64,000 nt of DNA from contig CM049306.1 in NCBI GenBank assembly GCA_026874595.1, forward strand, positions 49,986,019 to 50,050,018. The letters are read 5' to 3'. The stretch comes from Sipunculus nudus (lineage: Eukaryota; Annelida; Sipuncula; Golfingiida; Sipunculidae). Shown piece after piece: positions 23,950 through 39,977 of this stretch; positions within the stretch are counted from its first letter, which is position 1; each line of letters opens with the position of its first letter. Both the position numbers and the translations under genes were made by a program. The notes beneath the pieces were generated by a model. It searched no databases. It was not told where the DNA came from and saw nothing but the letters and a program-made list of their open reading frames with translations.

Positions 23950-26900
23950 TAATTTTTAGCTCAGCTGACTGAAAGTCATCTGAGCTATAGCGATCACTCT
24001 TTGTCCGTCGTCCGTCTGATCGTCTGTCCGTCCGTTAACCAGGCACAAATCGTAACCGCTGAACCTAGAACCTTGTAACTTGGGATTCTGAGAGGTCCAT
24101 GAAAAATCTCCTTGGAAACCAGAAATTAGGTCTCTGTTACCCATATCCTTCGAGCTATGGGGCCCCAAAGTACCCTCCAGAAAAGTCAAAAATTTCATAC
24201 AAAAACTTCAATATCTCATTAACTACTTGACTGATGGTCATGATTTTTGGCATACATATTGATCATGAGATGTTCCATCACTTCCTGCAGACTGGTGGCG
24301 CCACCTGTATTTTTCGATTTTTTACAAATTTTTTTCTCTATTTTTAAGACCTTTAAAAATGTGAACATCTGTTAACAAGGCACAAATCGTAAAGCCTAGA
24401 CCTAGTATCTTAATTCTTGATACACTGAGAGGTCCATGAAAAATCTCCTTGGAAACCAGAAATTAGGTCTCTGTTACCCATATCCTTCGAGCTATGGGGC
24501 CCCAAAGTACCCCCCAGAATAGTAAAAAATTTCATACAAAAACTTCAATATCTCAATAACTACAACACTGATGGTCATGATTTTTGGCATACATATTGAT
24601 CATGAGATGTTCCATAAGTTCCTGCAGACTGGTGGCGCCACCTGTATTTTTCGATTTTTTTACAATTTTTTCCTCTATTTTTGAGACGTTTAAAGAAGCT
24701 GTCATCTGTTAACGTGGCACAAATCGTAACCGCTGGACCTAGAATCTTCATACTCGAAACACTGAGAAACCTATTAAAAGTCTCCGTGGAAACCATAAAT
24801 TAGATCTCTATTACCCATATCCTTTGAGCTATGGGGCCCTAAAGTACCCCCCAGAAAAGTAAAAAATTTCATACAAAAACTTCAATATCTCATTAACTTC
24901 TTGACTGACGGTCATGATTTTTGGCATACGTATTGATCATGAGATGTTCCATCACTTCCTGCAGACTGGTGGCGCCATCTGAATTTTTCGTTTTTTTACG
25001 AATTTAAAAATGTGAACAGCTGTTAACAGGGCACAAATCATAAAGACTGGACCTAGAATCTTCATTCTTGACACACTGAGAGGTCCATGAAAAGTCTGCA
25101 TGGAAACCTGAAATGAGGTCTCTGTTACCCATATCCTTTGAGCTATGGGGGGCTCCCAATAACCCCCCAGAATAATGGAAAATTTGATAAAAACAAACTG
25201 CAACATCTCAATAACTACAACACTGATGGTCATGATTTTTGGCATACATATTGATCAAGAGGTGTTTCATCAGAACCTGCAGACTGGTGGTGCCACCTGT
25301 ATTTTTTCAAATTTTCACAATTTTTTTTTCTCAATTTTCGAGACCTTTCAGGATGTAGTTATCTGTCAACAGGGTACAAATCGTAAGGACTGGACCTAGA
25401 ATCTTCATTGTTGACACACAGGGAGACCCATGATAAGTCTCCATGGACACCTGAAATTAGGTCTCTGTTACCCATATCCTTTGAGCTATGGCACTCCAAA
25501 GTACAGCTCAGAATAATGTAAAAATTGATACAAAAGCTGAAGTATCTGAACAACTAATGCAGAGATCACCATAATTGTTTTCATGGATATTGATCATGGA
25601 GTGTTTCATCAGTTTCTGCAGACTGGTGGCACCACCTGTATTTGTTCGGGTTTTTTTACGAATTTTTTTCTCTATTTTTGAGACCTTTAAAGTTATGAAC
25701 ATCTGTTAACAGGGCACAAATCATTAAAACTGGACCTAGAATCTTCATTCTTGACACACAGGGAGACCTATGAAAAGTCTCCATGGAAACCTGAAATTAG
25801 GTCTCTGTTACCCATATTCTTTAAGCTGTATGGCTCCAAATTACCCCCCAGAATAATGGAAAATTTGATACAAAAACTGCAATATCTCAATAACTACAAC
25901 ACTGATGGTCATGATTTTCGGCATACATATTGATCATGACCTGTTCCATCAGTTTCTGCAGACTGGGTGCGCCACCTCTATTTTTTTCAAATTTTTACTA
26001 TTTTTTTCTCTTTTTTTGATACCTTTAAAGATGTGGTTAAGTGTCAACAGGGTACAAATCGCAACAACTGGACCTAGAATCTTCATTCTTGTCATGCAAG
26101 AAGGCCCATGAAAAGTGCCTGTGGAAACTTAAAATTAGGTCTCTGTTACCCATATCCTTCAAGCTATAGGACTCCGAAGTATCCCTCAGAATAATGGACA
26201 ATTTGATACAAAAGCTGAAGTATCTGAACAACTAATGGGGAGATCACCATGATTCTTTGCATGGATATTGATGTTTGTAAGTGTTTTCATTAGTTTCTGC
26301 AGACTGGTGGAGCCACCTGTATTTTTGTACCCGCCAAAACGAAGTTTTGTGGATACTATGTTTTTGACCGGGTTCCTCCGCCGTTGCCGCGTTCGTTTCC
26401 AGAGAGCTCCTCTGGGACTTGATTTTATCAGCTTTCCAAGCTCATATCTCGGGAACCGTTTGACTGATCAGGAAATAAAATTTATACTAATGTAGCCCTT
26501 GGATAGCTCTATAACATAAACAAAAAATGGTGGCGCCACCTGTAACCATGTTTGCACAGTGTCAATCTGTTCATCTGCCTTTGGTTAAAATCACTCATAT
26601 CTCTGCGGTGAATTGACTAATTCACCTGAAATTCGGCATGCGTATACATCCTGGATAGCTTTCTTGATTTTATGACAGGTGGCGCCACCTACATTCTCAT
26701 TCACGCTGATGACATCCAAGCTCATATTTCTGGAACCGTTTGACCGATCGGGCCAAAATTTTGCATGTATATAGATCTAACATAGCTCTTTATCATACGC
26801 TAAACTGGTGGCGCCACCTGCAACCATTTTTGCACAGCGTCTGTCTGTTTGTCTGCCGTGCAATAATGTCACTCATATCTCGGCAGTGGTTTGACATATC

Positions 26901-27445
26901 TGCCTAAAATTTTGCAGTTTTATACATCCTGGATAGCTTTCTTGATTTTAAGACAGGTGGCACCACCTACATTCACGTTCACACTCACACAATCGTAACG
27001 ACTGGACCTAGAATCTTCATTCTTGATACACAGGGAGACCCATGAAAAGTCTACATGGAAACCTGAAATTAGGTCTCTGTTACCCATATCCTTTGAACTA
27101 TGGCACTCCAAAAGTACAGCTCAGAATAATGGAAAAATTGATACAAAAGCTGAAGTATCTGAACAACTAATGCAGAGTTCACCATGAATCTTTGCATGGT
27201 TATTGACCATTAAGTGATTTTATTAGTTTCTGCAGACTGGTGGAACCACCTGAATTTTTTTTAAAGTTTATGCATATTTTCTCTATTTTTGAGATATATA
27301 AATACAGTCACAATCTTGGCCTGTTGGTTTATCTGTTTAATGCCTCAGTTGAATGGGTATATACTACCATTCAGATGATAAAATTTCCTTTGGCAAATCT
27401 CATCCCAGTCAGCTGAGTGTCATGACCCATGGGTCACTTGTCAAA
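23950..27445 (+). mobile_element. composite dispersed element with a ~340-bp tandem core
   Basis: It opens 'tagctcagctgactgaaagt' and 'cactctttgtccgtcgtccg', and closes 'gtcagctgagtgtcatgacc' followed by 'catgggtcacttgt', with short inverted ends (agctcagctgac / gtcagctgagt). The core holds units starting 'gttaacagggcacaaatcgt' at about 24034, 24368, 24708, 25021, 25365, 25705 and 26045, plus a partial one near 26990, spacing 313-344. Each unit has 'gaaattaggtctctgttacc' and an 'actggtggcgccacctgta' box. A different sub-unit with the same box fills 26330-26960. No protein is encoded. Ends like these are familiar from mollusc repeats, from memory. Confidence 0.75.
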
Positions 27446-28472
27446 TATTACTGCCCAGCGGGCATTGACACTTTCCAGTCATGTGCTGGGGGAAAGGAAT
27501 AACTGCCGGGCGCGTCCGCCGGCGTAAGCACGCACCTGGAAAGAATCCCGGTTTTTGCATCTAACCCAACTGATATTATTTTAAATGGGCCCTGTCATTC
27601 TCCCTAAACCATTTAACATATTTGACCAGGCTAGATGAACATCACTACGTAGCTGAAGATAAATCTCAGCTGTCGCAAACTATCGGCAGCTTCTGAAATT
27701 AATGATCATGGTCTGGTATATATGCATTCAAAACTGCGTGGTTTCAATTTCGGGGTCAGAGAGCGACCGCGAATATCGCGAATTTGAAACCACCGCAAAT
27801 AAGAAGACAACCACAGTATATCCATGTGAGATATAATATTAATCATATGTAATTGATATATATGAATTATAATAAATTATATATTTTATACTAGTGATAG
27901 AAATGGATATATGTGATATAAGCGTATTTATGCCAAAAAAATAATGCAATGGCTGTTACTAGTCAGATAAAAATTAGGGTTTTGCTGTAAACAGAGACCA
28001 ATGAACCAGTGACAACTATCTAAGAACACATATAATAACTAACATGAAATAAGATAGAAACCGATCAGAATAAATGTTTACTGGAAATGTGTTAATTGAG
28101 AGATAGAAAGAAATTTACATTTGTTTCAATATTAAAAGTTCATAACACATTTTTAACGACCATGCGTAACAAACAGCTATGGTGTTGGTAAGGTCGACCT
28201 TTGTTTACTTATGACTTCAACAAACTCTTCGAAGAAAATATTTGCATAATATATGTTTCATTTTATAGACGAACTCAAATATCTTTTGTGGTCATTTGCA
28301 AAGATTCAATGAAAGATTTCAAAGTACCATTTGTAAGATCTCTTATTCGACACATTCAGCAATGCGTACAAAAAGTATGTAAAAGTTCAGAGATATCTGA
28401 CATACCGCGGAATAATCACTAATTCTTTTCAAACTGTTTGACTCCAGATATTACAAAGCACATGTAAACCTT
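27446..28472. other. intergenic, no gene recognised
   Basis: 27720-27815 holds an inverted copy of the 'actgtggttg' element. The remainder is AT-rich with no supported gene. Confidence 0.5.
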
Positions 28473-28910
28473 CATTTTATTTAATTTTTAATAAAAAAAA
28501 CTTTATATGGTCTTGGCGTTAAATAAACTATTGATAATGCGAGAAATTATAGGTAAAGGTCAAATTTTGTGACCTTTTGAACCTCTGGTGACCTTTTCAC
28601 AGAATAAATGTGCATATCATTTGCATGGACTCGGAGACCTTTACAAGGCAAACATTTTAAGTGGTTATTTGAAATATTTTGGTGAAGTAAGTAAGGGCTG
28701 TTTGAATTTTCCATACCCCTAATTATCTGCCTCAAACCGTAAAAGAAGGTGCGGTTTAATCCATGGGAAGCATCTTCCTTCCGAGTTTTTTTTTTTTTTT
28801 TTGCTGGCAACATCAATTTTCTGACTTGTTAGACCTAGGGCTACATGAAAATACCCATTAAAGTAAACCACAAGGGGGTTGAACTATGAACCCTACTAGC
28901 CCATGGCCTA
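28473..28910 (-). repeat. right arm of the large inverted repeat
   Basis: Inverted partner of 22188-22628. The two arms have diverged by scattered substitutions and small indels, so the duplication is not recent. Confidence 0.8.
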
Positions 28911-30242
28911 CATGATATATTACACGTGGCAAAATTTAGAGGGGGAACTTTGGTATGAAAAAAATGTCTGAAATGAGGCAAAACTCGAGGAGGGAACACA
29001 CTATACTAGACGGATTCGATCGACCCGTTACATATGTATGCATGTTTATTAGATCACTGAGACCATGCATGGTTAGTGTCGGAGAAGTGAACAATAATCG
29101 CCGACCAAATCTGTTCGTTCAGGGTAATTCCAAAACTTATTTATCAGTGCAGCATACAGGTATACAAAAATATTTTCACCTTCCGTATAGCGAACTTCTG
29201 GATATGCGATTTTTTATCCGATCTATATAATATAAAAAGACACAGAAATAATTACAGATTATACAAGGACCTATCTACACATTTTTTTAGAGTGGCATCT
29301 GCGCACGAGCTGGAAATGAAGGATGTCTTTTAGTGGGTTGAAAGTACGTAAAGGATTTGCCCATTACGGTATTAATGAAGTGGACACTGCCACACAATTT
29401 TTTTATATGACTGAAATCGTTTTGATTCAATATATATTGATTAATTAAGTTAGTCAAAAGACAAATGTCTTATTATAATATAAAACTAAATCATGTAATG
29501 TGATTAAAGCAGAAAAGAAAACGAGCAAACCAGATTCAGGTTAACTTAAAACGTTGGAGTGAATACAGTACAGATCAAGTGAGATAAACAGTCAGTGATG
29601 CATTTCGTATCATTTGACAATACAGTCGATCTCGTTTAATTGATTATGATATTTGTAATTTGGTAATATTCATTTAAGCAAGCTCATAAACGGTGTGTTT
29701 TTCTTCCGAGTTGTAGCCATCATTATACATTATAATACTATGAATTGCAATCTGATACATGTTTTGCAATTTTTTTCTTTTAAAGATGTTTCATTTCATT
29801 GGTTTATTCATATCTATCCATAATTTATGTAGAAGGAACCCCTAAGCTGATCCTTAAGAAATATTAAAAATTATCCTTAAAAATTAAAAGAGCTGGAATA
29901 TAACTGTTTTATTTTGAAGATGATTTTGATAAAAAAAAACATTTTATTGAAGTCGGAAATTTCGGAGTTAGAATCAGACTGACATAATGTTGTGCAAAAA
30001 ACGTATTATTCCTAAATTCAAGAAAACGATATTAGTATCCCCAGACATAGTAATCCTCCCCCCCCCCCCCCTTTAAAAATAGGCCCCCATCTTCAGCAGC
30101 ATATACTGACAGTTGGCAAGCAACCTTTGTTGCTTCCATCTATCTACTTGAGAAACAATATTATTTACCAAATATGGGGGCTAATGTGGTGAATCATTCT
30201 TGAGAAAAAGTGATTTATTTATAGTATTACAATAGTAAAATA
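28911..30242. other. intergenic, no gene recognised
   Basis: AT-rich with a C run at about 30057-30072. The 91-residue plus-strand frame at 28955-29230 has no recognisable motif or splice context. Confidence 0.5.
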
Positions 30243-32220
30243 GGTGGCGCCACCTGAGGATTCCTCAGATATGAGCACATTTCACCCGCAGCAAATGTAC
30301 GGATTGACGCCACACGAAAATTATTGCAGAAAGCGCCACCGTTCTTCAATATGAGACGGAGGTATCCAAGATCTATGGACAAGCACAATTTCAAATCAGT
30401 CCCCAGAAAAGGGGCATTTATTTATACATAGAAAACTTAAAGGTAGGTGGCGCCACCTATCTGCTTTACGAAAGAAACTCCAAGGTGGATGTACATGCTA
30501 AATTTCAGACAAACACATTGAACGACTCCTTAAATATGAGCAATTTTGACCTAAAGCAAATACACCGAGGGAAGCCTCCACGAAAACGATTGCAGACGGC
30601 GCCACCAGCCTTGAGTGTGAGATGAAGTTATCCAAGATCTATAGACATGCACAATTTCAGGCCAATACAGCTAATCATTCCTGAAAAGACGGACATACAT
30701 TTATACTATGAAAAGGTATGGTAGGAAGCGCCACCTGTCTGGTTGACCAGAAAACCCTCCAAGCTGGATTAACATGTCAAATATCAGACCAACACATTAA
30801 ACGGCTCCTCAGATATGGGCAATTTTCACCCGAAGCAAATGTACGGATGGACGCCACATGAAAACGATTGCAGATGGCACAACCAGTCTTGAACGTGAGA
30901 TGGAGGTATCCAATATCTATGCACAAGCATAATTTCAGGCCAAACCAGCAAACAATTCCTGAGAAAAGGGCATTAATTTATATTAAGTAAACGGTGAGGT
31001 AGGTTGCGTAATCTGTCAGCGTTACGAGAAAACTCTCCACGATGGATGGACATGCCAAATGTCGGAACATACCATTGAACAACTCCTGAAATATGAGCAC
31101 TTTTGTCCTTAAGCAAATACACGGAGGGAAACCACACGAAAATGATTACAGACAGGGCCACTAGCCTTGAATGTGAGATGAGGATATCCAACATCTGTGG
31201 ACATGCACAATTTCAGGCCAATTAATCCTGAACAAAAGGACATTAATTTATACCATGAAACGGTAAGGTAGGTGGCGCCACCTGTCATGGTTTCGAGAAA
31301 ATTCTCCAAGATGGATGGACATGCCAAATTTCGGACCAATTCCTTGAACCACTCCGTAGATATAAACAATTCTCACCCAAAGCACATGTACGGATGGACG
31401 CCACACAAAAACGATTTCAGATGGCACTACCAGTCTCGAATACATGATGGAGGTATCCAAGCTCAATGCACATGCATAAATTTAGCCCAACATGTCCATT
31501 GGTTTTTGATTTATAATGCTCACAGTACTGTGAAGTAGCAATGATGGGTTATTAGAAAGCGCATTAACATTAATTTGACAGAAGGTGGCGCAACCTGTCT
31601 TCCACAGAAGACAAAGCTTTCCAAGATCTACGGTCAATTGGATTTTTTGACCATTCAATGCATCCCTTATTTAGATATTTATGATTTTGTGTAGTTTTCT
31701 CCATATATGGCAATATACAAGTTCAAGGTCACTCCATTAGGAAAGGTCATGATCCAATTTTAAATATACATCTTTCCATACCTCATACCTATGTATATGC
31801 ATAATACGAATGAAATATGTTCATTTGTTTTTGACTAATGATGCTAAGAGTACTGTCACGCACAGTGGCATTGAATGGGGTATAAAACTTCACGAAAACA
31901 AGAAAAGGATAATAGGTGGTGCCACCAGTTTCTAGTACATGACAACACTATCCAAGATCTTCGGTCAACTTTTTTTTTATCAATCCATGCCATAAATCTT
32001 GAGATATTTAAAAATTTATGTGATTTTCCCCCCAAAATGCACAATTCAACGTGAAGGTCACTCTCCTCATGACCCCATTTTAAATAGGGTTCGTCCTCTC
32101 ACCCATGTCTATTCATATATCAAGTAAAGATCCTTGAAATATTTATTTTCAGTAATCTCTCCTGAAATAAATCTCTGCGGCGGCGGTGACTCGACCGCGC
32201 CTTAACTATACTATCCCCCA
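30243..32220 (+). repeat. ~270-bp satellite with GGTGGCGCCACC boxes
   Basis: Units begin at an 'aggtaggtggcgccacct'-like box near 30243, 30446, 30727, 31000, 31271 and 31580. They share 'ctccaagatggatggacatg', 'gcacaatttcaggcca', 'acggatggacgccacac' and 'cctgagaaaagggcat'. From about 31600 the units are degenerate. The block ends in a GC-rich patch 'ctgcggcggcggtgactcga' near 32175. Non-coding. Confidence 0.75.
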
Positions 32221-33124
32221 TTTGTCTGGGGACACAATTATCGGTACTTAAATTTATAGTGGCTGTTAGATCCAAGTGCTATTTATGTGAAGCGACTGTA
32301 TCACAGCTCAACGCAAATGTTCGATAATACGATATTCCCAAGTCACAGCTATATCCTGTTCGTTCAACATCAGGGAATCTCAAGACAAATTACTTTACAT
32401 GCGCCGTATGAATAAATAAACCGAATACATATTTTATACTACTAAATCTGTTTCATGATATAGCGCACAGGTGGTGCACAGCATGATTTATCTTCTTGAA
32501 AGATGTAAATCAAAATAACAACTTTTATGCGGGGGGTAAAAAATGACGCGTGCGGTGCCTGAGAACCATACCTTTTATTTATTTATTTTTTTTTCAGTCT
32601 TAGTGGGAGGAATAAGTGTTAAACTTCATCAACTGGGCCAGTCAAGGAAGAACTAAAATAAAATTGTTTTATATCAATGTAATGAAAATTTGTATAAATT
32701 TAAAACAAGACTTATGAATATTTTCACCAATAGAATACCGATTCAGTTTTATAAATGTATCCCCTAAAGAATCCCAAGTCTGTGTATGAGCTTTGTAAAA
32801 GGCACTTGTGTCAAGCTCTATTGACATATCAAGTGTCACGTGTTAAACATGTTTCTTTATCAAGAACGGCAGCTTTACGCTTTATCGTTATTCGAAAACT
32901 GCAGGCGATATATTTGTAAAGATAACTATTGAAATTTCCTATATAAATATCATCCTGCCACAATATTTCGAATAATGAACACCAGATGGCGCTTTACAAT
33001 AACATGTTAGAATATACGGAAGTTTTTCCTCATTTCATATAACTTAATGGTGATCATATATACGTTATATTGGTATTCTCTTCAACACGTGACAGTAACG
33101 TCCATCCAAAACGACATATATTCA
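32221..33124. other. flank of AKR pseudogene D, no gene recognised
   Basis: Patches at 32830-32862, 32947-32990 and 33041-33075 resemble the 3' flank of locus B. Nothing else is recognised. Confidence 0.5.
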
Positions 33125-35990
<2,866 letters not shown>

Positions 35991-36775
35991 TATATATATA
36001 TATGTGTGTGTGTGTTATATATATTTTATATAAACGAAGAGGTTCTGTCAGCACTATTCTAATAGATCTGTTCAAACACACACAAACACGTACACAAATA
36101 TCTAGTTTATATATATGTGTGTATGTGTGTGTGTACAATTATATATACGAAGCTGTTAATCTATCAGATATTCGTCAGATTCACCATTAATCTAAATAAA
36201 TAGTTTTCTTGTGAACAGAATAACAGGCTATCAAATATGACCGCCCTCGATGTTTCGTCGGTTCACATATTTTACTATTGAAGATAAGTGTCTCGTACTA
36301 ATTAAATGTTTCGTGAACAGATAAAACATGGTATTTTCTACATATCGTAGAAAAAAATGCAACCTCGTTAAGGAAATTATTAAACACAATGAGGGTAGCA
36401 TCTTTTTGGAGAAGACAGGCTCACGCACATTAGTAAAAATTTAAAATACTAATATGTTTGCAGCTATACTGGGTGTATTAGGACTGTTTTGACGACCAAA
36501 ATACTTAACAAATTAAAAATTTCACTTTGAAGAAATGTAAAGGAACCGTGAATACATCAACACAAACATTCAGCAACCATGTACCTGCCGGTGAACATAT
36601 TTCATAATAATTGAACACTATCAATATCCTTGTCCGAGAATCACGCAGTACAGAGACGATCTTAAGTTTAAATTCAACTGATTAATTTTCCTGGAAAACA
36701 TCGTCTTTTATCTTCTCCTGAACACCAAACAGTCTTTATCAGATTTATTCAAAAGCTGCTTATGTTAGGATAAGC
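35991..36775. other. between AKR loci C and D, no gene recognised
   Basis: AT-rich with short TA and TG tracts near 35990-36140. No exon-like sequence. Confidence 0.5.
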
Positions 36776-37490
36776 TCAGTAACCTCCAGGGAGCTCGCGA
36801 AGTCGGCCTATTTGACCGTTTCGCAACAAATCGTAAAATTCTCCCGGATCCAGGTCGGTCACCTCGTTAAGTCGGGTCATCTTAAAAAAATCAAAAAACA
36901 TCCAATTAAATAAGTTTATGATACGGTGAAATTATGCTTCTCTAAATTAGTTCAAAATACTCACCGAGATATTAATTCTTGTACCTATTTATTTAAATAC
37001 TCATTTAACTGTTCACTTTAAAGTTCTACTTGAAAATTGGAAATCAAATTATATGCAGAAAAAGCGCCCCTTTCCTAAATCCTGGAACCGCGCTTGGTCA
37101 TCTATAGTAGCAGCTTTACCTGCTTTTCCAAGAGACTCCATCCGCTTCCGGCTTCCATATTGTCTTCTAGCTGTGACAAATTTTTGGCGCTGATGATGAC
37201 TGACGTCACCGCGGGTCTTTGGAGCAACAAGCGGAGAGCAACCTGGCAGGCTTTCTTACCTATGTTTGGACAGGTAAACATTTAATTATTGAAAATATTT
37301 CAGTTTTCTTCATTTTTATATTCTAAGAAAAGATATGTAGTTCAAACCAAATGAAGAATTGCTACATTTATATTGTATTCATATTATTTTTTTGTTTGTT
37401 CGAGGGACAAACGCGATATATATATATAAATATATATTATATATATATATATATATAAATATATATATACATATATATACATATATATAT

Positions 37491-38289
37491 TGTTACGGAA
37501 CCTAATATAAACAGATCACGTATGCGTGATGAACACAAGTTCTGTAACAGATAAAAAAAATTAGATTCTGTAACACTCGGCAGCGGGAAATGTCTAGGGG
37601 AATGAATAAAGAAGTTAGTGGTTTTTTGTCAACAAATAACTATAATTTATTCTTTAAACAACCCTAACATTACAATATACTAAATCGATACAATTATACA
37701 GTTAAAAAGCGGTATAACAACAAACAAATACAATCGCAGAGAAAAATAATGTGCACAGTACCCGGATACCAACACCGTTCTTTAAATGTATACTCTCGGA
37801 GTATGACAGTGCAGTGTAAAGCTCTTGTATAACAATCCAGAAAGTAAACTGAAGTCCAAATGCACAAAATCCAGGAGATACTCTTAAGAAAATCTATAAT
37901 TGCCGCACACGTCGGATAAGGTCCCACAAACCGACACACATGCTTTTGCGTCCGCTGGAATCTTCTCTGCTCTCTCTCGGCTTGGCTTTAAAACACAGCC
38001 CCTTTATATACTCTTCACCCCAAGCCAAGTATTTTCCACTTCTCGAACAGTCTATAAGATCTTACACAACACAGTAAACACGCATTTCAGGAATTATCGA
38101 GAAAAACATAGCCGTGTGTATCCCCACACACCAGGGTCATCACGTGACCCACGACCAGGCGTGAAAGCCCAAGGCTAACATGACAACAGATTCAACCAGT
38201 ACGGATTAAACATAGAATGTAACAAACGGCCCGGCGAGGGTGTCACAACACGAGTTACGCCCGTGTCACACAATAAAAAGAGCACCTGT

Positions 38290-38293
<4 letters not shown>
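37491..38293 (-). mobile_element. solo LTR of an LTR retrotransposon
   Basis: An 803-bp segment starts TGTTACGG and ends CCTGTAACA, giving TG...CA ends with a TGTTAC/GTAACA inverted tip. On the minus strand it has a TATATAAAG box (complement of 'cctttatata', near 38000) and downstream an AATAAA (near 37650), the order expected of a U3-R-U5 unit. Both ends abut TA tracts, so the insertion was into a TA microsatellite and a target-site duplication cannot be told from the repeat. No internal coding region is present. Confidence 0.7.

Positions 38294-38372
<79 letters not shown>
38294..38372. repeat. (TA)n-(GA)n microsatellite
   Basis: About 23 TA units followed by about 16 GA units, directly adjoining the LTR end. 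Confidence 0.95.
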
Positions 38373-38375
<3 letters not shown>

Positions 38376-39432
38376 TAAAGCACGAATATCATGATAGTTA
38401 TTTCCTTCTGTTATGAGATGTTGGTCAATATCTTAACAAACTCTTAATGGAAATGTATTTATCTCACCAACATCTTTTGAAATGGCGTCTAGTGTGTCCA
38501 GGACGTTCCATGCCTGTTCCTTTCTAAAATGTTTTTCACATGCCCAGGTCCCTCTGGTTTCTTCAGAATGCTCTCATATCTGGAGCCCTCTGGCGGCGCC
38601 TGGCCTCTCTTGTATTTGCCCGTCAAAAGACCACTGGAATTATATTAATAAATGCATAATTGATCTATACCTTGACATTAATTACAATATAGTCTTGCAT
38701 AATATCACTCGTTAATAATGTTTAAAACTAATAAATATTCCTTTAAGTGGCGTGAATAAATATAACTGAAATGGAATGTTACCCAAATGTGAGTTATTTG
38801 TTTACTCTAATGCTTCTTGATGCATATTTTCATTTGTCCAGGTTTCGACTTATTATCCAGGAACACTATCATTTTCTTAATACTGCAATAACAGTTCCAG
38901 TACTTGCGGAAGCAACACTTTATAAACAAGTACCGTAACATGCATTTCCGAAATATTTTTGCTCATTGTTAAAAACATTTTCTTCTTCACATTTATCGCA
39001 TTAATTTATTTTTTCTTTCCTCCTTTTATCAAAATAACATAAATGCATCTAAGTTATGCATCATCACATTGATTTAAGATATAAAACTTTCACGTCGTTT
39101 TAATCTTCTTCAGAATCGGTGAGAGGGTTCTTTATCATGGGATATTTTCTTTTTTTTTTGATTGCGACAACCTTCATAGGTGTTTACGGGAGGCTATATC
39201 GGCCCCGTATGCACTTAAGTTTAATCTTGACGTATGTAAAATTTTCACAGTATTGATATGAACAAGTCGAACATATATCCGAGGCAGCGCATTTTTTTTA
39301 TCCAAGCGCTCGTTTAACTTGGAACCAGTAGACTGTAGCGGAGTGATACCGACGTGCTGGGCCGATGTCATTCCTCGTAAATGGGCGTATACGCGTTCTG
39401 AGGACTCAGAATTTCGCGTTGTGTTGCCAAAG

Positions 39433-39977
39433 CCCCCATCACACGAGAAGGTGACCCTACGGCGACCACGGCGACCTAGTAGATCGCCGTCGGTCGCCCT
39501 TAACATCGTAAAAACCCTCCAAATATGACTGCAATGCCGCTCTCGCCCCGCCGACACGACGTGTGCTGGCGCCGCGAGCTTCGTCAGAGCGCAGACGCCA
39601 GCACATGTCGAATCCAACTGGGCGCAGAGGGAGCGCAGCTCTGACGTCATAAGCGTAGCGGCAGCACCGTACGAAGCGTGTAAAGAGCCCACTAGGGTCA
39701 CCGAGGTCTCGGTAGCGGCGGCGTAAGTGTGCTGGGGCAGCGAAACGTAACGGATAGACCCCGGCCCACGGCCCACGGCGACCCCGCGGCGGAAATTTTG
39801 TCCATGTTCAAAACTGGTCGCCACTCATGGCGTTCATGGTGACCATATAACGACCCAAGGCGACACCATCTCGCTCCTACGAAGCTCATGAAAACTTAAG
39901 GCCACTCTGGCTGCGCTCTACGGCGATCTGTCCCAATTCGGTGATCGCAGCGAGATCGCCTTCTCGTGTGACGGGGG
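39433..39977. mobile_element. GC-rich non-autonomous DNA transposon with terminal inverted repeats
   Basis: The left end CCCCCATCACACGAGAAGGT is the near-perfect complement of the right end CCTTCTCGTGTGACGGGGG. The interior is GC-rich and full of 'cggcgacc' and 'gatcgc' words, in sharp contrast to the AT-rich flanks. A 216-residue minus-strand frame (39174-39824) spans it but reflects only GC-rich composition. It lies between exons 5 and 6 of pseudogene C. No transposase and no clear target-site duplication are seen. Confidence 0.75.

Noticed and set aside
39174-39824. 216-residue open frame, minus strand
   Set aside because: It lies across the GC-rich TIR element, reflects GC-rich composition, and shows no domain or splice context.
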